Shown piece by piece: positions 18,333-27,563 of a DNA stretch of 38,076 bases. Made by a program: the position numbers and the translations under genes. Source of the DNA: Bacillus sp. 522_BSPC (GTDB lineage Bacteria > Bacillota > Bacilli > Bacillales > Cytobacillaceae); the NCBI RefSeq assembly GCF_001076885.1, contig NZ_JVDT01000009.1:1-38076 (forward strand), written 5' to 3'. Numbering within the stretch: the stretch's first letter is position 1; each line of letters begins with the position of its first letter. The notes under the pieces were generated by a model that was given only the letters and a program-made list of their open reading frames with translations, was not told where the DNA came from and ran no database searches.

Positions 18333-20213
18333 ATGGATAAGCTCGAAGGAAAATCACTAGACCTAGCAAAGAAAAATGTAGAAACACTTAAACAACTATT
18401 CCCAGAGGTCGTAACTGGAGGGAAAATTGATTTTGAAAAATTAAAAGTTGTTTTAGGTGAAGAAATTGAAACACATAAAGAAAAATATGAATTTTCATGG
18501 CATGGCAAAATGCAAGCATTAAAAATGGCACAAACATCTTCTACGGGTACATTACGCCCAGATAAAGAATCAAGTAAAAATTGGGGTGAAACAGAGAACC
18601 TCTATATTGAAGGAGATAACCTTGAAGTATTAAAGTTACTTCAAAAAACTTACTTTGGAAAAGTAAAGATGATTTATATAGATCCACCTTATAATACTGG
18701 AAAAGATTTTGTTTATAAAGATGACTTTAGAAATAATATAAAAAATTATAAAGAATTGACAAAACAGGAGTCAAAGGCGAATTCTGAGATTAATGGAAGA
18801 TACCATACAGATTGGTTAAATATGATGTATCCAAGATTAAAGTTAGCAAGGAATTTGTTAAGTGAAAATGGGGTTATATTTATATCTATTGATGATACTG
18901 AAGCTTATAATTTAAAAAAAATATGTGATGAGGTCTATGGTGAAAGCAATTTTATAGGAATGTTTGTAGTGAATTCTTCTCCGAGCGCTATCGATTACGG
19001 CCATATAGCAAAAACAAATGAATATGCAATGTTTTATGCTAAGAATATAAATTACACAGATACTAGCCATTTACCCGAAGAAGATAAGCAATTCAAATAT
19101 CGCGATGAAAAAGGGGAATTTAATATTTATCCTCTTTATAATGGAAACGTTGCGTTTAATCCACAAACAAGACCTAATTTATATTACCCATTCTATTTAA
19201 ATCCAAATAATAAATTGGATGATACTTTTTATGAAATTGGTTTAGAAAAGAAAATGGATTGGATTGAAGTATATCCCGTAATATCAAAAAAGGATGGTAT
19301 ACAAAGAGTATGGAGATGGGGGAAAAAGAAGGCTGCTGAAGGTTTAAACGATGAAATTGTGGGCTATAAAACTGATTCTGGAGAGTATCGAGTAGTCCAA
19401 AAAAGTAGGCTTACTGGAAAAGTGATTAGGTCACTACAATTGGATACTGAGATTTCTAGTAGGAAAGGAACAGGCGAATTAGAAAAAATATTTAACAGGA
19501 AAATTTTTACCTTTCCCAAACCAACTGAATTGATAAAAAGATTTGCCACTATTAGCACTGAAAGCAATGATTTAATTCTAGACTTTTTTTCAGGGTCTTC
19601 AACAACCGCTCATGCTATTCTCAAGTTAAATGCTGAAGATGGTGGTAACCGTAAATTTATTATGGTTCAGTTACCAGAATTAACTGATGAAAAATCAGAA
19701 GCATACAAAGAAGGTTATAAAAATATTTGTGAAATCGGTAAGGAGCGCATTCGTCGTGCTGGTGAACAAATTGTTCAAGAAACTGGTAAAACGGAATTAG
19801 ATATTGGTTTTAAAGTTTTTAAATTAGATTCTTCAAATGTTAAAACGTGGGAGCCAGACTTGGAAAATTTAGAACAAGGTATGTTGGAACAACTCGAAAA
19901 TATAAAAGAAGGCCGAACGAATGAAGATTTACTTTATGAAATTCTACTGAAGGTTGGAATTCCATTCACATCAGAAATAGTGAAAATCGAATCCAGTGGT
20001 AGAGTTATTTATAATGTTGCTTATGGTTCTATACTGTTATGTCTGGAAAACGAGATTGATCTAGACATTGTAAATGAGATGATTAAACTTAAATCAGAGG
20101 ATTTTGAAACAAAAGTTATCTTTAAAGAGTCAGGTTTCTTAAATGATTCTGTAAAAACGAATGCAATTCAAACGTTGAAAAAGAACGGAATCAACGATGT
20201 AAGGAGTGTGTAA
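18333..20213 (+). CDS. mod: Type III restriction-modification methyltransferase (Mod)
   Basis: This is an adenine-N6 DNA methyltransferase and specificity subunit of 626 aa. Motif IV is DPPY (residues 117-120) followed by NTGKDFVYKDDF. Motif I, LDFFSGSSTTAHA, comes later near residue 417, so the order is the beta class typical of type III Mod. The region between (about 200-400) would hold the target-recognition domain. Mod both methylates and gives Res its sequence specificity. AAAGGAG lies just upstream. It is three bases from res and part of the four-gene operon. The target sequence cannot be read from the protein. Confidence 0.93.
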   Translation: MDKLEGKSLDLAKKNVETLKQLFPEVVTGGKIDFEKLKVVLGEEIETHKEKYEFSWHGKMQALKMAQTSSTGTLRPDKESSKNWGETENLYIEGDNLEVLKLLQKTYFGKVKMIYIDPPYNTGKDFVYKDDFRNNIKNYKELTKQESKANSEINGRYHTDWLNMMYPRLKLARNLLSENGVIFISIDDTEAYNLKKICDEVYGESNFIGMFVVNSSPSAIDYGHIAKTNEYAMFYAKNINYTDTSHLPEEDKQFKYRDEKGEFNIYPLYNGNVAFNPQTRPNLYYPFYLNPNNKLDDTFYEIGLEKKMDWIEVYPVISKKDGIQRVWRWGKKKAAEGLNDEIVGYKTDSGEYRVVQKSRLTGKVIRSLQLDTEISSRKGTGELEKIFNRKIFTFPKPTELIKRFATISTESNDLILDFFSGSSTTAHAILKLNAEDGGNRKFIMVQLPELTDEKSEAYKEGYKNICEIGKERIRRAGEQIVQETGKTELDIGFKVFKLDSSNVKTWEPDLENLEQGMLEQLENIKEGRTNEDLLYEILLKVGIPFTSEIVKIESSGRVIYNVAYGSILLCLENEIDLDIVNEMIKLKSEDFETKVIFKESGFLNDSVKTNAIQTLKKNGINDVRSV

Positions 20214-20216
20214 AAG

Positions 20217-23174
20217 ATGAAGTTAAAGTTTCAATCTGACTTAACTTATCAACGACAAGCAATTGATTCCGTTGTCGACATATTTAAAGGTCAACAGGTG
20301 AAACAGTCTAACTTTACTGTTTCTTATGGTGAAGATGCAGGAATGATTCAGACGGATTTAGGGATAGGTAACCGGTTAGATCTTACTCCAAATGAAATAT
20401 TAAAAAATGTACAAGAATTGCAGATTAAAAACGGTTTAGCTAGAAGCGAAGCCCTAAATGGCATGAATTTTACTGTTGAAATGGAAACAGGTACTGGTAA
20501 AACGTATGTTTACTTACGATCTATTTATGAGTTGAATAAACAATATGGATTCTCTAAGTTTGTTATTGTTGTACCATCTGTTGCCATTCGTGAAGGTGTA
20601 TATAAATCATTACAAATAACGGAACAGCATTTTAAAGATTTGTATGATCGTCAACCATTAGAATACTTTGTCTACGATTCAGATAAGCTTGATCAAGTGC
20701 GTAATTTTGCTACTGCAACAACAATACAAGTCATGATCATTAACATTGACGCTTTTCGAAAGAGTTTTGTCGATCCTGAAAAAGAGGATAAGGCTAATGT
20801 AATTCACAGAGCAAATGATCGTTTAAATGGATATCGGCCGATTGAATTCATTCAACAAACCAATCCTATTTTGATTATTGATGAGCCTCAAAGTGTTGAT
20901 ACAACGCCAAAATCTAAAGAAGCTATTTCATCATTAGAACCGTTATGTACCTTACGTTATTCAGCTACTCATGTAGAAAAATATAATATGATTTATCGTT
21001 TAGATGCTGTTGATGCTTACAACGAAAAGCTTGTAAAGAAAATTGAAGTGATGTCTGTTCGATCAGAGCAATCATTTAATCTTCCATATATTAAATTGCT
21101 TGAAGTGAAAGAAAGAAAAGCGAAAGTAGAGTTAGATGTTGAAACGAGAGGAAAAGTAAAGCGAGCTGCTAAAACGGTAAAATATGGCGATGATCTATAT
21201 GATGTGTCAGGTGAACGAGAATTATATCGGCATTTTATCATTGAGCAAATCGATTGGGCGGAAGGAAATGAATCAATAGAGATTAATGGTCATCATTTGA
21301 GAATTGGTGAAGCCATTGGAGAAATAGATGATGATACAATTAAACGTTACCAAATTCGAAAAACAATTGAAGAACACCTTGATAAAGAGCTAAGTCTAAA
21401 CCACCGAGGTATTAAGGTATTAAGTCTGTTTTTCATTGATAAAGTAGCTCACTATCGAGAATATGACAAAGACGGGAATACACTAAAAGGGAAGTATTCC
21501 GTTATGTTTGAAGAGGAATACAAAAAGCTAATAAAGAAACCGAAATACCGTACTTTATTTGATGATATTGATGTAGAGATAGAAATAGACAAAGTACATA
21601 ATGGATACTTTGCTCAAGATAAGAAAGGAAAAGTAAAGGATACAAAAGGTAATACGCAAGCGGACACAGATGTTTACAGTTTAATTATGAAAGAAAAAGA
21701 GAGACTATTGAGTTTAGAGGAGCCTCTTCGTTTTATATTCTCCCACTCTGCTTTGCGCGAGGGTTGGGATAACCCGAATGTATTCCAGATTTGTACTTTG
21801 AAAGATTCTGGAGGTACGTATGTCAGCCGTAGACAAGAAATTGGTCGTGGGTTACGATTGGCTGTAAATCAAGATGGTGAGCGGGTGCTAGACTATAATG
21901 TGAATACACTGACAGTCATGGCCAATGAATCATATGAGGATTTTGTTGCTAACTTGCAAACAGAAATGGAAGAACAAACAGGAATTACATTTGGAAAAAT
22001 TGAAAAACATATTTTTGCTAAACTAGCTTATCTTGACCAAGAATCTGAAGAACCGGTGGCTCTTGGGTATGATCTTTCTAAGAAACTATATGAAAGTTTG
22101 AAAGCAAATGATTATGTTGATAAGAAGGATAAAGCTACATCAGTCTTAAAAGAAGCATTAGAAACTTATGAATTAGTTTTGCCAGAGGAATTTCAACCTT
22201 GGAAAGCGGCAATTGTCAAAGAGCTGAAGCATATTACTAGTAGTCTGCCAATTAAAGATGGCAGCAAGAAACGAAAAGTGAAATTAAATAAAGCGATTAT
22301 TGACAGCAAAGAATTCATTGAATTGTGGGAAAAAATCAAATATAAAACAGTATTTACAATTGACTTTGATAGTAGTGAATTAATTAAAAAGACAATATCT
22401 AATATACAAAAGATGAACCGAATAGAGAAAATAAGAATTATTTCTCGTAAAGATGGAATCTCATCACTTGATCGAATTACAGGTGTTCAAGGTGCGACAT
22501 TAAGTGAACGACTAGAAGATTATGTTGCTGTTCATCATACACTACCAGATATCATCACAGAGCTACAAAATAGAACAAACTTAACCCGGAAAACGATTGT
22601 AGAAATACTGACTGGTAGCAAGCGTTTAGATGATTTCAAAAATAATCCGCAAAAATTCATAGAAGAAGTAACGAAAATAATAAAACGTGAAATGAAATTA
22701 CTCCTTAGAGACGGAATTAAATATTACAAAATCGACGATGAGTCGTATTACGCAGTAGAACTCTTCCAAAATGAAGAACTTCTTGCTTATCTTAATGATA
22801 ATGCTGTTCAAAGTAATAAGTCACCATTTGATCATGTTTTATATGACTCAGACATTGAAGAAAGTTTTGCCAAGAGATTTGAAAGTGATGAAAGTGTCAA
22901 AGTATATGTGAAGTTGCCAAACTGGTTTAAAATCGAAACGCCAGTTGGAAACTATAATCCAGACTGGGCAGCGGTAATTAACAAAGATGGCGAAGAAAAA
23001 CTGTATTTTGTTTTAGAAACGAAAGGTACCGATGTTGAAGAGTTCCTTCGTCCAGAAGAACAAGCTAAAATTCAATTTGCCCGCAAGCATTTCGAGGCGA
23101 TTAATGCAGATGTTGTTTTTGAGGGACCTGAGAGTGATGTAGGGGAATTCATGTTAAGGGTATCGAGTCGTTAA
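20217..23174 (+). CDS. res: Type III restriction endonuclease (Res)
   Basis: This is the ATP-dependent restriction subunit, 985 aa. The helicase domain has Walker A ETGTGKTYV near residue 85, motif II IIDEPQSVD, motif III SATH, and C-terminal motifs HSALREGWDNPNVF and RQEIGRGLRLAV. The nuclease is at the C-terminus with the PD-(D/E)XK pattern NYNPDWAAV followed by VLETKG. With Mod it cleaves unmodified DNA after communication between two inversely oriented sites. The gene is complete. A 9-bp hairpin and a YdbC-like gene follow. Confidence 0.93.
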   Translation: MKLKFQSDLTYQRQAIDSVVDIFKGQQVKQSNFTVSYGEDAGMIQTDLGIGNRLDLTPNEILKNVQELQIKNGLARSEALNGMNFTVEMETGTGKTYVYLRSIYELNKQYGFSKFVIVVPSVAIREGVYKSLQITEQHFKDLYDRQPLEYFVYDSDKLDQVRNFATATTIQVMIINIDAFRKSFVDPEKEDKANVIHRANDRLNGYRPIEFIQQTNPILIIDEPQSVDTTPKSKEAISSLEPLCTLRYSATHVEKYNMIYRLDAVDAYNEKLVKKIEVMSVRSEQSFNLPYIKLLEVKERKAKVELDVETRGKVKRAAKTVKYGDDLYDVSGERELYRHFIIEQIDWAEGNESIEINGHHLRIGEAIGEIDDDTIKRYQIRKTIEEHLDKELSLNHRGIKVLSLFFIDKVAHYREYDKDGNTLKGKYSVMFEEEYKKLIKKPKYRTLFDDIDVEIEIDKVHNGYFAQDKKGKVKDTKGNTQADTDVYSLIMKEKERLLSLEEPLRFIFSHSALREGWDNPNVFQICTLKDSGGTYVSRRQEIGRGLRLAVNQDGERVLDYNVNTLTVMANESYEDFVANLQTEMEEQTGITFGKIEKHIFAKLAYLDQESEEPVALGYDLSKKLYESLKANDYVDKKDKATSVLKEALETYELVLPEEFQPWKAAIVKELKHITSSLPIKDGSKKRKVKLNKAIIDSKEFIELWEKIKYKTVFTIDFDSSELIKKTISNIQKMNRIEKIRIISRKDGISSLDRITGVQGATLSERLEDYVAVHHTLPDIITELQNRTNLTRKTIVEILTGSKRLDDFKNNPQKFIEEVTKIIKREMKLLLRDGIKYYKIDDESYYAVELFQNEELLAYLNDNAVQSNKSPFDHVLYDSDIEESFAKRFESDESVKVYVKLPNWFKIETPVGNYNPDWAAVINKDGEEKLYFVLETKGTDVEEFLRPEEQAKIQFARKHFEAINADVVFEGPESDVGEFMLRVSSR

Positions 23175-23183
23175 GTAATACAT

Positions 23184-23214
23184 CAACTAATGCGAATAGA
23201 GGGAACATTAGTTG
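23184..23214 (+). repeat. Inverted repeat between res and the YdbC-like gene
   Basis: CAACTAATG (23184-23192) is exactly complementary to CATTAGTTG (23206-23214), loop 13. No T tract follows. The left arm with its flank (ATCAACTAAT) recurs at 23480-23489, just after the YdbC-like gene. Confidence 0.5.
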
Positions 23215-23245
23215 AACATAAACACTTGAAAGGATGTAAGATGCG

Positions 23246-23467
23246 TTGGCTGAAATTAAGTTTGAAATTGTAGATACTATAGCTGTTTTATCTGAGTCAT
23301 CCACAGGATGGAAAAAAGAATTAAATTTGGTTAGTTGGAATGGTAGAGATCCTAAATATGATTTGCGTGATTGGTCACCAAATTACGAAAAGATGGGTAA
23401 AGGTTTGACACTATCCAATGAAGAGGTAATTAAACTGAAGGAAGCACTAAATAATATCGTTAAATAG
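23246..23467 (+). CDS. YdbC/PC4-like single-stranded nucleic-acid binding protein
   Basis: This 73-aa protein begins AEIKFEIVDTIAVLSES and continues with WKKELNLVSWNGRDPKYDLRDW, the four-stranded beta sheet of the YdbC branch of the PC4 family, with a closing helix (SNEEVIKLKEALNNIV). Family members bind single-stranded DNA or RNA as dimers. The start is TTG 23246 with AAAGG at 23229-23233; the nearby ATG at 23241 is in another frame. It lies 71 bp downstream of res and may be read with that operon. It may help the restriction system, but this is only inferred from position. Confidence 0.75.
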   Translation: MAEIKFEIVDTIAVLSESSTGWKKELNLVSWNGRDPKYDLRDWSPNYEKMGKGLTLSNEEVIKLKEALNNIVK

Positions 23468-23514
23468 CACTTCAATTAGATCAACTAATTGCACGAAATG
23501 GAAAAGAATATTAA

Positions 23515-23547
23515 AGAAGAGCCGTGACATTCATGGCTCTTCTCTTT
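23515..23547 (+). terminator. Terminator of the restriction operon
   Basis: AGAAGAGCC (23515-23523) pairs with GGCTCTTCT (23535-23543), followed by a short T-rich tail. Confidence 0.7.
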
Positions 23548-23774
23548 GTGTATAACATTTCGGTAAAGTGGGCATAAAGATAATAATGGTTTAGGTAATA
23601 TAAGTATCTAGGGATCCCTCGATGCTTATTATCCCTAATTAAAAACGTAAAAAACCCTTGATATCAATGGATTCTGGGAATTTAAGAAATCGGAATTTTG
23701 ATTATCGGCAAAATCTTTAGGTATTGCAAGTAGGCAACTATTATTTTTTAGGTAAAGCAAGCAGTTGGTTTTCA
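23548..23774. other. Intergenic stretch without a gene
   Basis: AT-rich, with no ORF that I can support. A GGGATCCC palindrome lies near 23613 and TTATCCCTA near 23630; the latter is the complement of TAGGGATAA near 27423, upstream of the serine recombinase operon. This may be chance. Confidence 0.3.
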
Positions 23775-23806
23775 TAAAAAAAGCTACTGTGTATTAAACA
23801 GCAGCT
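23775..23806 (-). terminator. Terminator of the serine recombinase operon
   Basis: Read on the minus strand, AGCTGCTG (23806-23799) pairs with CAGTAGCT (23789-23782) with one mismatch, followed by seven T residues. It overlaps the stop of the broken recombinase. Confidence 0.75.
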
Positions 23807-25441
23807 ATGCAGACTCATTAATAGAATTTACCAAGTTCTCTAGGTCAATATACGGAGTAAGTCGATATTCAATTTTAATGTGATTTTTTCTATTAAAATC
23901 AACTTCAACTGATTCAACAGCGAGCAAGATAATGGATCGTTTTTCTTCCAGAGAGTATTCGTGAATGCTTTGTTTAAATCGATCAATCAATTCAATTTGT
24001 GTTTCGTCATTTTGTAAAGCTTTTATTTGTTCCAGAGCAGTATTTAACTCTGTGTTATTCTTTTCAAAGAGCCTAATTTGAAGCTCAAAGCTTTCTTTTA
24101 CATCTTTGAAAAACGCTTGGCTTTGATCTAGCATACTGAATTTGTATTTTAATTTTGAAATAGAATCCTTTGTTTCAGTAATTTTTTTTCTGAGAACTTT
24201 ATTCCAACTCATGAGAATCTTTTCTATTTCTTTTAGGTGTTGATTTAATTCTTTAGACCATCGTTTTGACAAGTCATTTACTATGACTTCGTTTAAATCG
24301 TCCATGTTCAACTTTTGCTTACATGAAGGACACCGATAATACATATACTTCTTTTTTGATTTAACGGGTGTCGAGTTTTTGGTAGTAAGCTTAGTATTAC
24401 AGGAGCTACAGATAGCTATATTTCGTAAAATAAATGGACTATTCATCTGTTCCTTGTTTTTTTTGTACTCCCTTAAATAACGAGTAGTGTTCCAAAGGTT
24501 CATCCCGATTAGCGGTTCATGGTGGTTTGGTTCCAAAAAAAACTCACCTTCGGGTCTACGTTTACTATTTTCAAAACTAGTACGTGCAAACCATGCTAAG
24601 TCACCAGAATACCAATAATTATTTAAAATATACCTTATGCTTGAATCCTACCACTCTTTAGCATCCTGTGATGGTGTTGGGATTTCAGCCTTATTTAGAA
24701 AATCAGCGATCTTGTCTTCGCTATATCCATAGCTGTACAAATAAAATATGAGCAGTACGATGAACACAAAATCGTTTGTTTCAAATTTATCTGGTTCCTC
24801 AATAGTTAGCGAATAACCTAAAGGGTTACGTGATGGGGGACGCTGTGGTTTAGGTTTATTTTTAGTTAATATGTTATGAAAGTCGTAAGCTTTCGTTGAT
24901 TTTTCAACTGACTCATCATGAGCAAAGGAAAGTCTTCTTGAACCTGAAGATTATTTTCATCCCACTCGCCATCTATCTTAGTAGAGTAAACCTTAAAGTT
25001 AGGTTTGAAATCTTTAATTGGTCTAAGAATGTTCAAAACATAATCTTCAATTAACCTTGTTTGTCTGGATTCATCAAAAAAGATAGTGCCAGTTGCATTT
25101 TTGTTACTAAGAATAAAACTCTTCATTTCTAACATCTTTTCCCGCTTTTGGGCTGGAACATGAAAGGCAGATGTAGCTTTATCAATAAAAATAACAATAG
25201 CATTGTAGCCTTCTATTTTAGTTCTTGCTAATATTTCTAACAATTGTGTGTTTAGTGAATGGCCAGATGTTTGTTTCTCATCGGACCAACGAATATATGC
25301 TGTAAGCAGCTTTATAGAATCTCTATAAATATTCCACGGTTTTTTTGCTACTTCAAAGTTTGGTAAGGGTTCTTCAGTAAGGAAATATACTCCATTATGC
25401 TGGTAGCAATATTTATGCATTAAGTTCAATGGAATCACCAT
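23805..25441 (-). pseudogene. Second serine recombinase, broken by a frameshift and a stop
   Basis: The N-terminal piece (25441 to 24866) has the serine recombinase catalytic domain: AYIRWSDEKQTSGHSL with the active serine, then DESRQTRLIEDY with the catalytic arginines. Its frame drifts off after VQEDF; a second frame carries on as FAHDESVEKSTKAYDF, so a frameshift lies near 24931-24945. That frame has an in-frame TAG at 24648-24650 (DAKEW-stop-DSS). It then gives the recombinase domain and a C-terminal piece with a zinc ribbon (CSSCNTK and CPSCK) and a long coiled coil. The total would be about 545 aa. Its start overlaps the end of the intact recombinase by about 29 bp, so the two were a coupled pair. 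ATG 25441 is the likely start. Confidence 0.85.
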
Positions 25442-26834
25442 CCTTAATGAATTTACCAAAGTTCACGTAATAAATGATAGAATCTGTACTAACTTCTATT
25501 TTGGTAAAAAATAAAGAAGACAAAAAATAAAGGTCATATCCTTGTAATTCTTCATTCATGGTGTTTTTTATTATTTGAACGTGTTCTTTTAAATGATTTT
25601 TAGCATCATCAATTTTAATTAACATTGAGTGAGTTTCTTCAATCTCTTTTTTTATACTTCTAGCTTTATAAACTAGCTTTTCAAATTTGATACTTGGTTC
25701 TATGGTGAAATTTTCTGTGATCTCTTTATGAATTTCAGCTAATTTTCTATTATAAGAAATGAGCTTGGAATCATTAGTACCTTTAAGTTTATTTAAATAA
25801 GCAACTACTTCTGCTTCTACCTTGGCAATTTCAATACGGTTAATCACTTGAATTAAGTGTTCAGAAATTAAAGCGTTAAGTTGGGTAACCTCTATTTTCA
25901 CCTTTTTATGCTTCTTTTGACATATATAATAGCCGCTTTCTCCAAGTTCAGCAGTTCTAAAGGTCATACTTTGTTGGCAAATACTGCAACATGGTGTCAC
26001 AATGCTATGTTTTGTTGCTTCCGTCATAGCTGCTACTAAATCGTCATTTAAATTCTTTAATACTTCTTGAATATCTTGGAAATCTTCTAAAGAAACTATT
26101 GGGGTAACGTGATTCAATTTTTCAAATCCATAAATAGTTTCCATGTGTCCCGCGTAGAAAGGGTTGCTTAAATACTTTAGCAAGTTGTGATATTGTTTAT
26201 TATTTAAAACTTTCTTGTACTTCATAATCACTTGGAATAGATCCTCTGTACTTTTGATTCTCATTACCTCGTAGAAAAAAGATCTTAAAGAATTTTCTAT
26301 TTTGGGATTTGGTATATATTTCACATCTTTCTTTTTACCAATTCTTTGATATCCGAAAATGTTTGAAGGAAACTGTTTATTGGTATCATTTCTCCTAGAT
26401 GATATATTCATCCCGTCACTCTGAGCAAACATTCCATACAATGCCTCAATAGCTAGTTTTTTTGAAAATGATGGTTGATTACTTGCAGTAAAGATAACCT
26501 TTACTCCATGCTTATAAAACACTTTCACTAGTGCGACGTATTCATAAAAATTTCTTGCTAATCGGTCACGATGATAAACAATAATGGTTTTTACTTTACC
26601 TTGTTTAATGAGCATCAGTAATTCTTGCAACTTTGGTATTTCCTTAGTTGTTAATTTGTTGGCAGAATACCCATCGTCTTCTAACCAAATTACCTTATCC
26701 TCATCAATTTTATGATTATGAATATACGCTTTTGCAGTTTGGATTTGCTTTTGAATATCTTGTTGAGCGGTACTAACTCGTGAGTACACAGCAATAAAAT
26801 CCTCATAAATTTTCTCTTTATCAATATAAAGCAT
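25413..26834 (-). CDS. Large serine recombinase, intact
   Basis: This 473-aa serine recombinase has the catalytic domain at the N-terminus: YSRVSTAQQ with nucleophile S21 and R19, the YHRDRLARNFYEY segment with the further active-site arginines, and then the long E helix. The recombinase domain is seen around PSNIFGYQRIGKKKDVKY and YLSNPFYAGHMETIYGF. A zinc ribbon follows (CCSICQQ and YYICQKKH), then a coiled coil (about 355-430). It is shorter than many large serine recombinases but all parts are present. AGGAG lies at the proper distance from ATG 26834. Its 3' end overlaps the broken partner gene. It could act on a nested element or on the island; no matching att pair was found. Confidence 0.9.
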   Translation of the reverse strand: MLYIDKEKIYEDFIAVYSRVSTAQQDIQKQIQTAKAYIHNHKIDEDKVIWLEDDGYSANKLTTKEIPKLQELLMLIKQGKVKTIIVYHRDRLARNFYEYVALVKVFYKHGVKVIFTASNQPSFSKKLAIEALYGMFAQSDGMNISSRRNDTNKQFPSNIFGYQRIGKKKDVKYIPNPKIENSLRSFFYEVMRIKSTEDLFQVIMKYKKVLNNKQYHNLLKYLSNPFYAGHMETIYGFEKLNHVTPIVSLEDFQDIQEVLKNLNDDLVAAMTEATKHSIVTPCCSICQQSMTFRTAELGESGYYICQKKHKKVKIEVTQLNALISEHLIQVINRIEIAKVEAEVVAYLNKLKGTNDSKLISYNRKLAEIHKEITENFTIEPSIKFEKLVYKARSIKKEIEETHSMLIKIDDAKNHLKEHVQIIKNTMNEELQGYDLYFLSSLFFTKIEVSTDSIIYYVNFGKFIKDGDSIELNA

Positions 26835-26846
26835 AAAACTCTACTC

Positions 26847-27011
26847 CTATTCCATAATTTTCTCACTTTCCATTAGCAACATTCCTTTCGTTGTTGGAGT
26901 TAATTCAAGTTCATCAATGACAATTTTCTCAATGAGTCTTTTTAAGAAGTAATACGAATCTGCTTGAAGTTCTTCGTTAAAAGTAACCTTTACAACAGGT
27001 TTGAAGTCCAT
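26847..27011 (-). CDS. Small ORF (54 aa) before the serine recombinases
   Basis: The predicted protein MDFKPVVKVTFNEEL... is acidic, with a helix (FLKRLIEKIVIDEL). ATG 27011 has GGGAGGGG directly upstream; the frame continues to a TTG at 27029, which would contain this site. The ribosome site overlaps the 3' arm of a hairpin at 27022-27055. It ends 12 bp before the recombinase ATG. The function is unknown; small accessory genes often precede serine recombinases. Confidence 0.6.
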   Translation of the reverse strand: MDFKPVVKVTFNEELQADSYYFLKRLIEKIVIDELELTPTTKGMLLMESEKIME

Positions 27012-27021
27012 GATTTCCCCT

Positions 27022-27055
27022 CCCGTCAAATAAAATTAGTACAATCATTGACGGG
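27022..27055 (-). promoter_or_regulatory. Hairpin overlapping the ribosome site of the 54-aa gene
   Basis: CCCGTCAA (27022-27029) and TTGACGGG (27048-27055) are exact complements with an 18-base loop. In the minus-strand mRNA the 3' arm includes the first bases of the GGGAGGGG ribosome site, so translation could be gated. Confidence 0.5.
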
Positions 27056-27066
27056 TAGGGAGAATT

Positions 27067-27219
27067 TTATACTATATACTTTTCGTTATCAGAATCTAAA
27101 TCTATATGCAATTGATACGAGAAATCACATTCTGTGTTAGCATCTCTTGATACAATAACGATCTTTGGTTCAATTGCTGGTACTTCAAGTTCGCTCAGTA
27201 GCTGAATCAGATTTTGCAC
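27067..27219 (-). CDS. Small ORF (50 aa), translationally coupled
   Basis: The start is GTG 27219 with AAGGAGGTG just upstream, inside the end of the preceding small ORF. The product MQNLIQLLSELEVPAIEPK... has a helix, then a beta-rich acidic C-terminus (IVIVSRDANTECDFSYQLHIDLDSD). The frame is open further upstream to 27264, but the ribosome site argues for GTG 27219. Function unknown. Confidence 0.6.
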   Translation of the reverse strand: MQNLIQLLSELEVPAIEPKIVIVSRDANTECDFSYQLHIDLDSDNEKYIV

Positions 27220-27361
27220 CGTTATCACCTCCTTGCCTAACATAGTAATGAATAAATCTTTCAAAAACGTGTTTCGAGACTTCAGCCTCTACACACTTGT
27301 CTAATAATCTATCAATCCAATCTTCATGCAATTCTCGTTTCTTACTCTTATCTTCTGTCAT
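27185..27361 (-). CDS. Small ORF (58 aa), first gene of the serine recombinase operon
   Basis: ATG 27361 with GGAGGA eight bases upstream begins MTEDKSKKRELHEDWIDRLL and continues as a charged helical protein ending in GAKSDSATERT. It overlaps the next small gene by 35 bases in another frame, with that gene's ribosome site inside it. It is too short for many gene callers. Function unknown. Confidence 0.55.
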   Translation of the reverse strand: MTEDKSKKRELHEDWIDRLLDKCVEAEVSKHVFERFIHYYVRQGGDNGAKSDSATERT

Positions 27362-27397
27362 TTGAACTTTCCTCCAATTGTCACTATAGAAAGAAAA

Positions 27398-27450
27398 GAC
27401 CGCAGCACATAGTTATCCTCTATAGGGATAACGTCATGTAAACTGCGGAC
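27398..27450. repeat. 53-bp imperfect inverted repeat upstream of the recombinase operon
   Basis: Nested arms: GACCGCAG/CTGCGGAC (one mismatch), ACAT/ATGT, and GTTATCC/GGATAAC around a centre TCTATAG. It is 37 bp upstream of the first small ORF. It could be an operator or a recombinase binding site. Confidence 0.55.
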
Positions 27451-27486
27451 TTCGCTTGTTTGTTTACTTTATTAAATTTTTAATCA

Positions 27487-27538
27487 ACCGGTTAATCAGG
27501 AATCATTATATCTTGAGATTTCTCTCATTTTAATATCA
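27487..27538. repeat. Diverged copy of the sequence upstream of xis
   Basis: By hand alignment, about 41 of 53 positions match 14048-14100, starting from ACCGGTTAA and including TCATTTTAA. Both copies lie upstream of a minus-strand recombinase operon. Confidence 0.5.
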
Positions 27539-27563
27539 GATACAAGAAAATTTCAAAAAAGAA

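Noticed and set aside
23605-27450. Serine recombinase block as a nested transposon bounded by TAGGGATAA in inverted orientation
   Set aside because: A 9-bp match is too short and no target duplication was found.
27486-27496. AACCGGTT palindrome alone as an operator
   Set aside because: Too short alone; it is reported as part of the shared 53-bp sequence.
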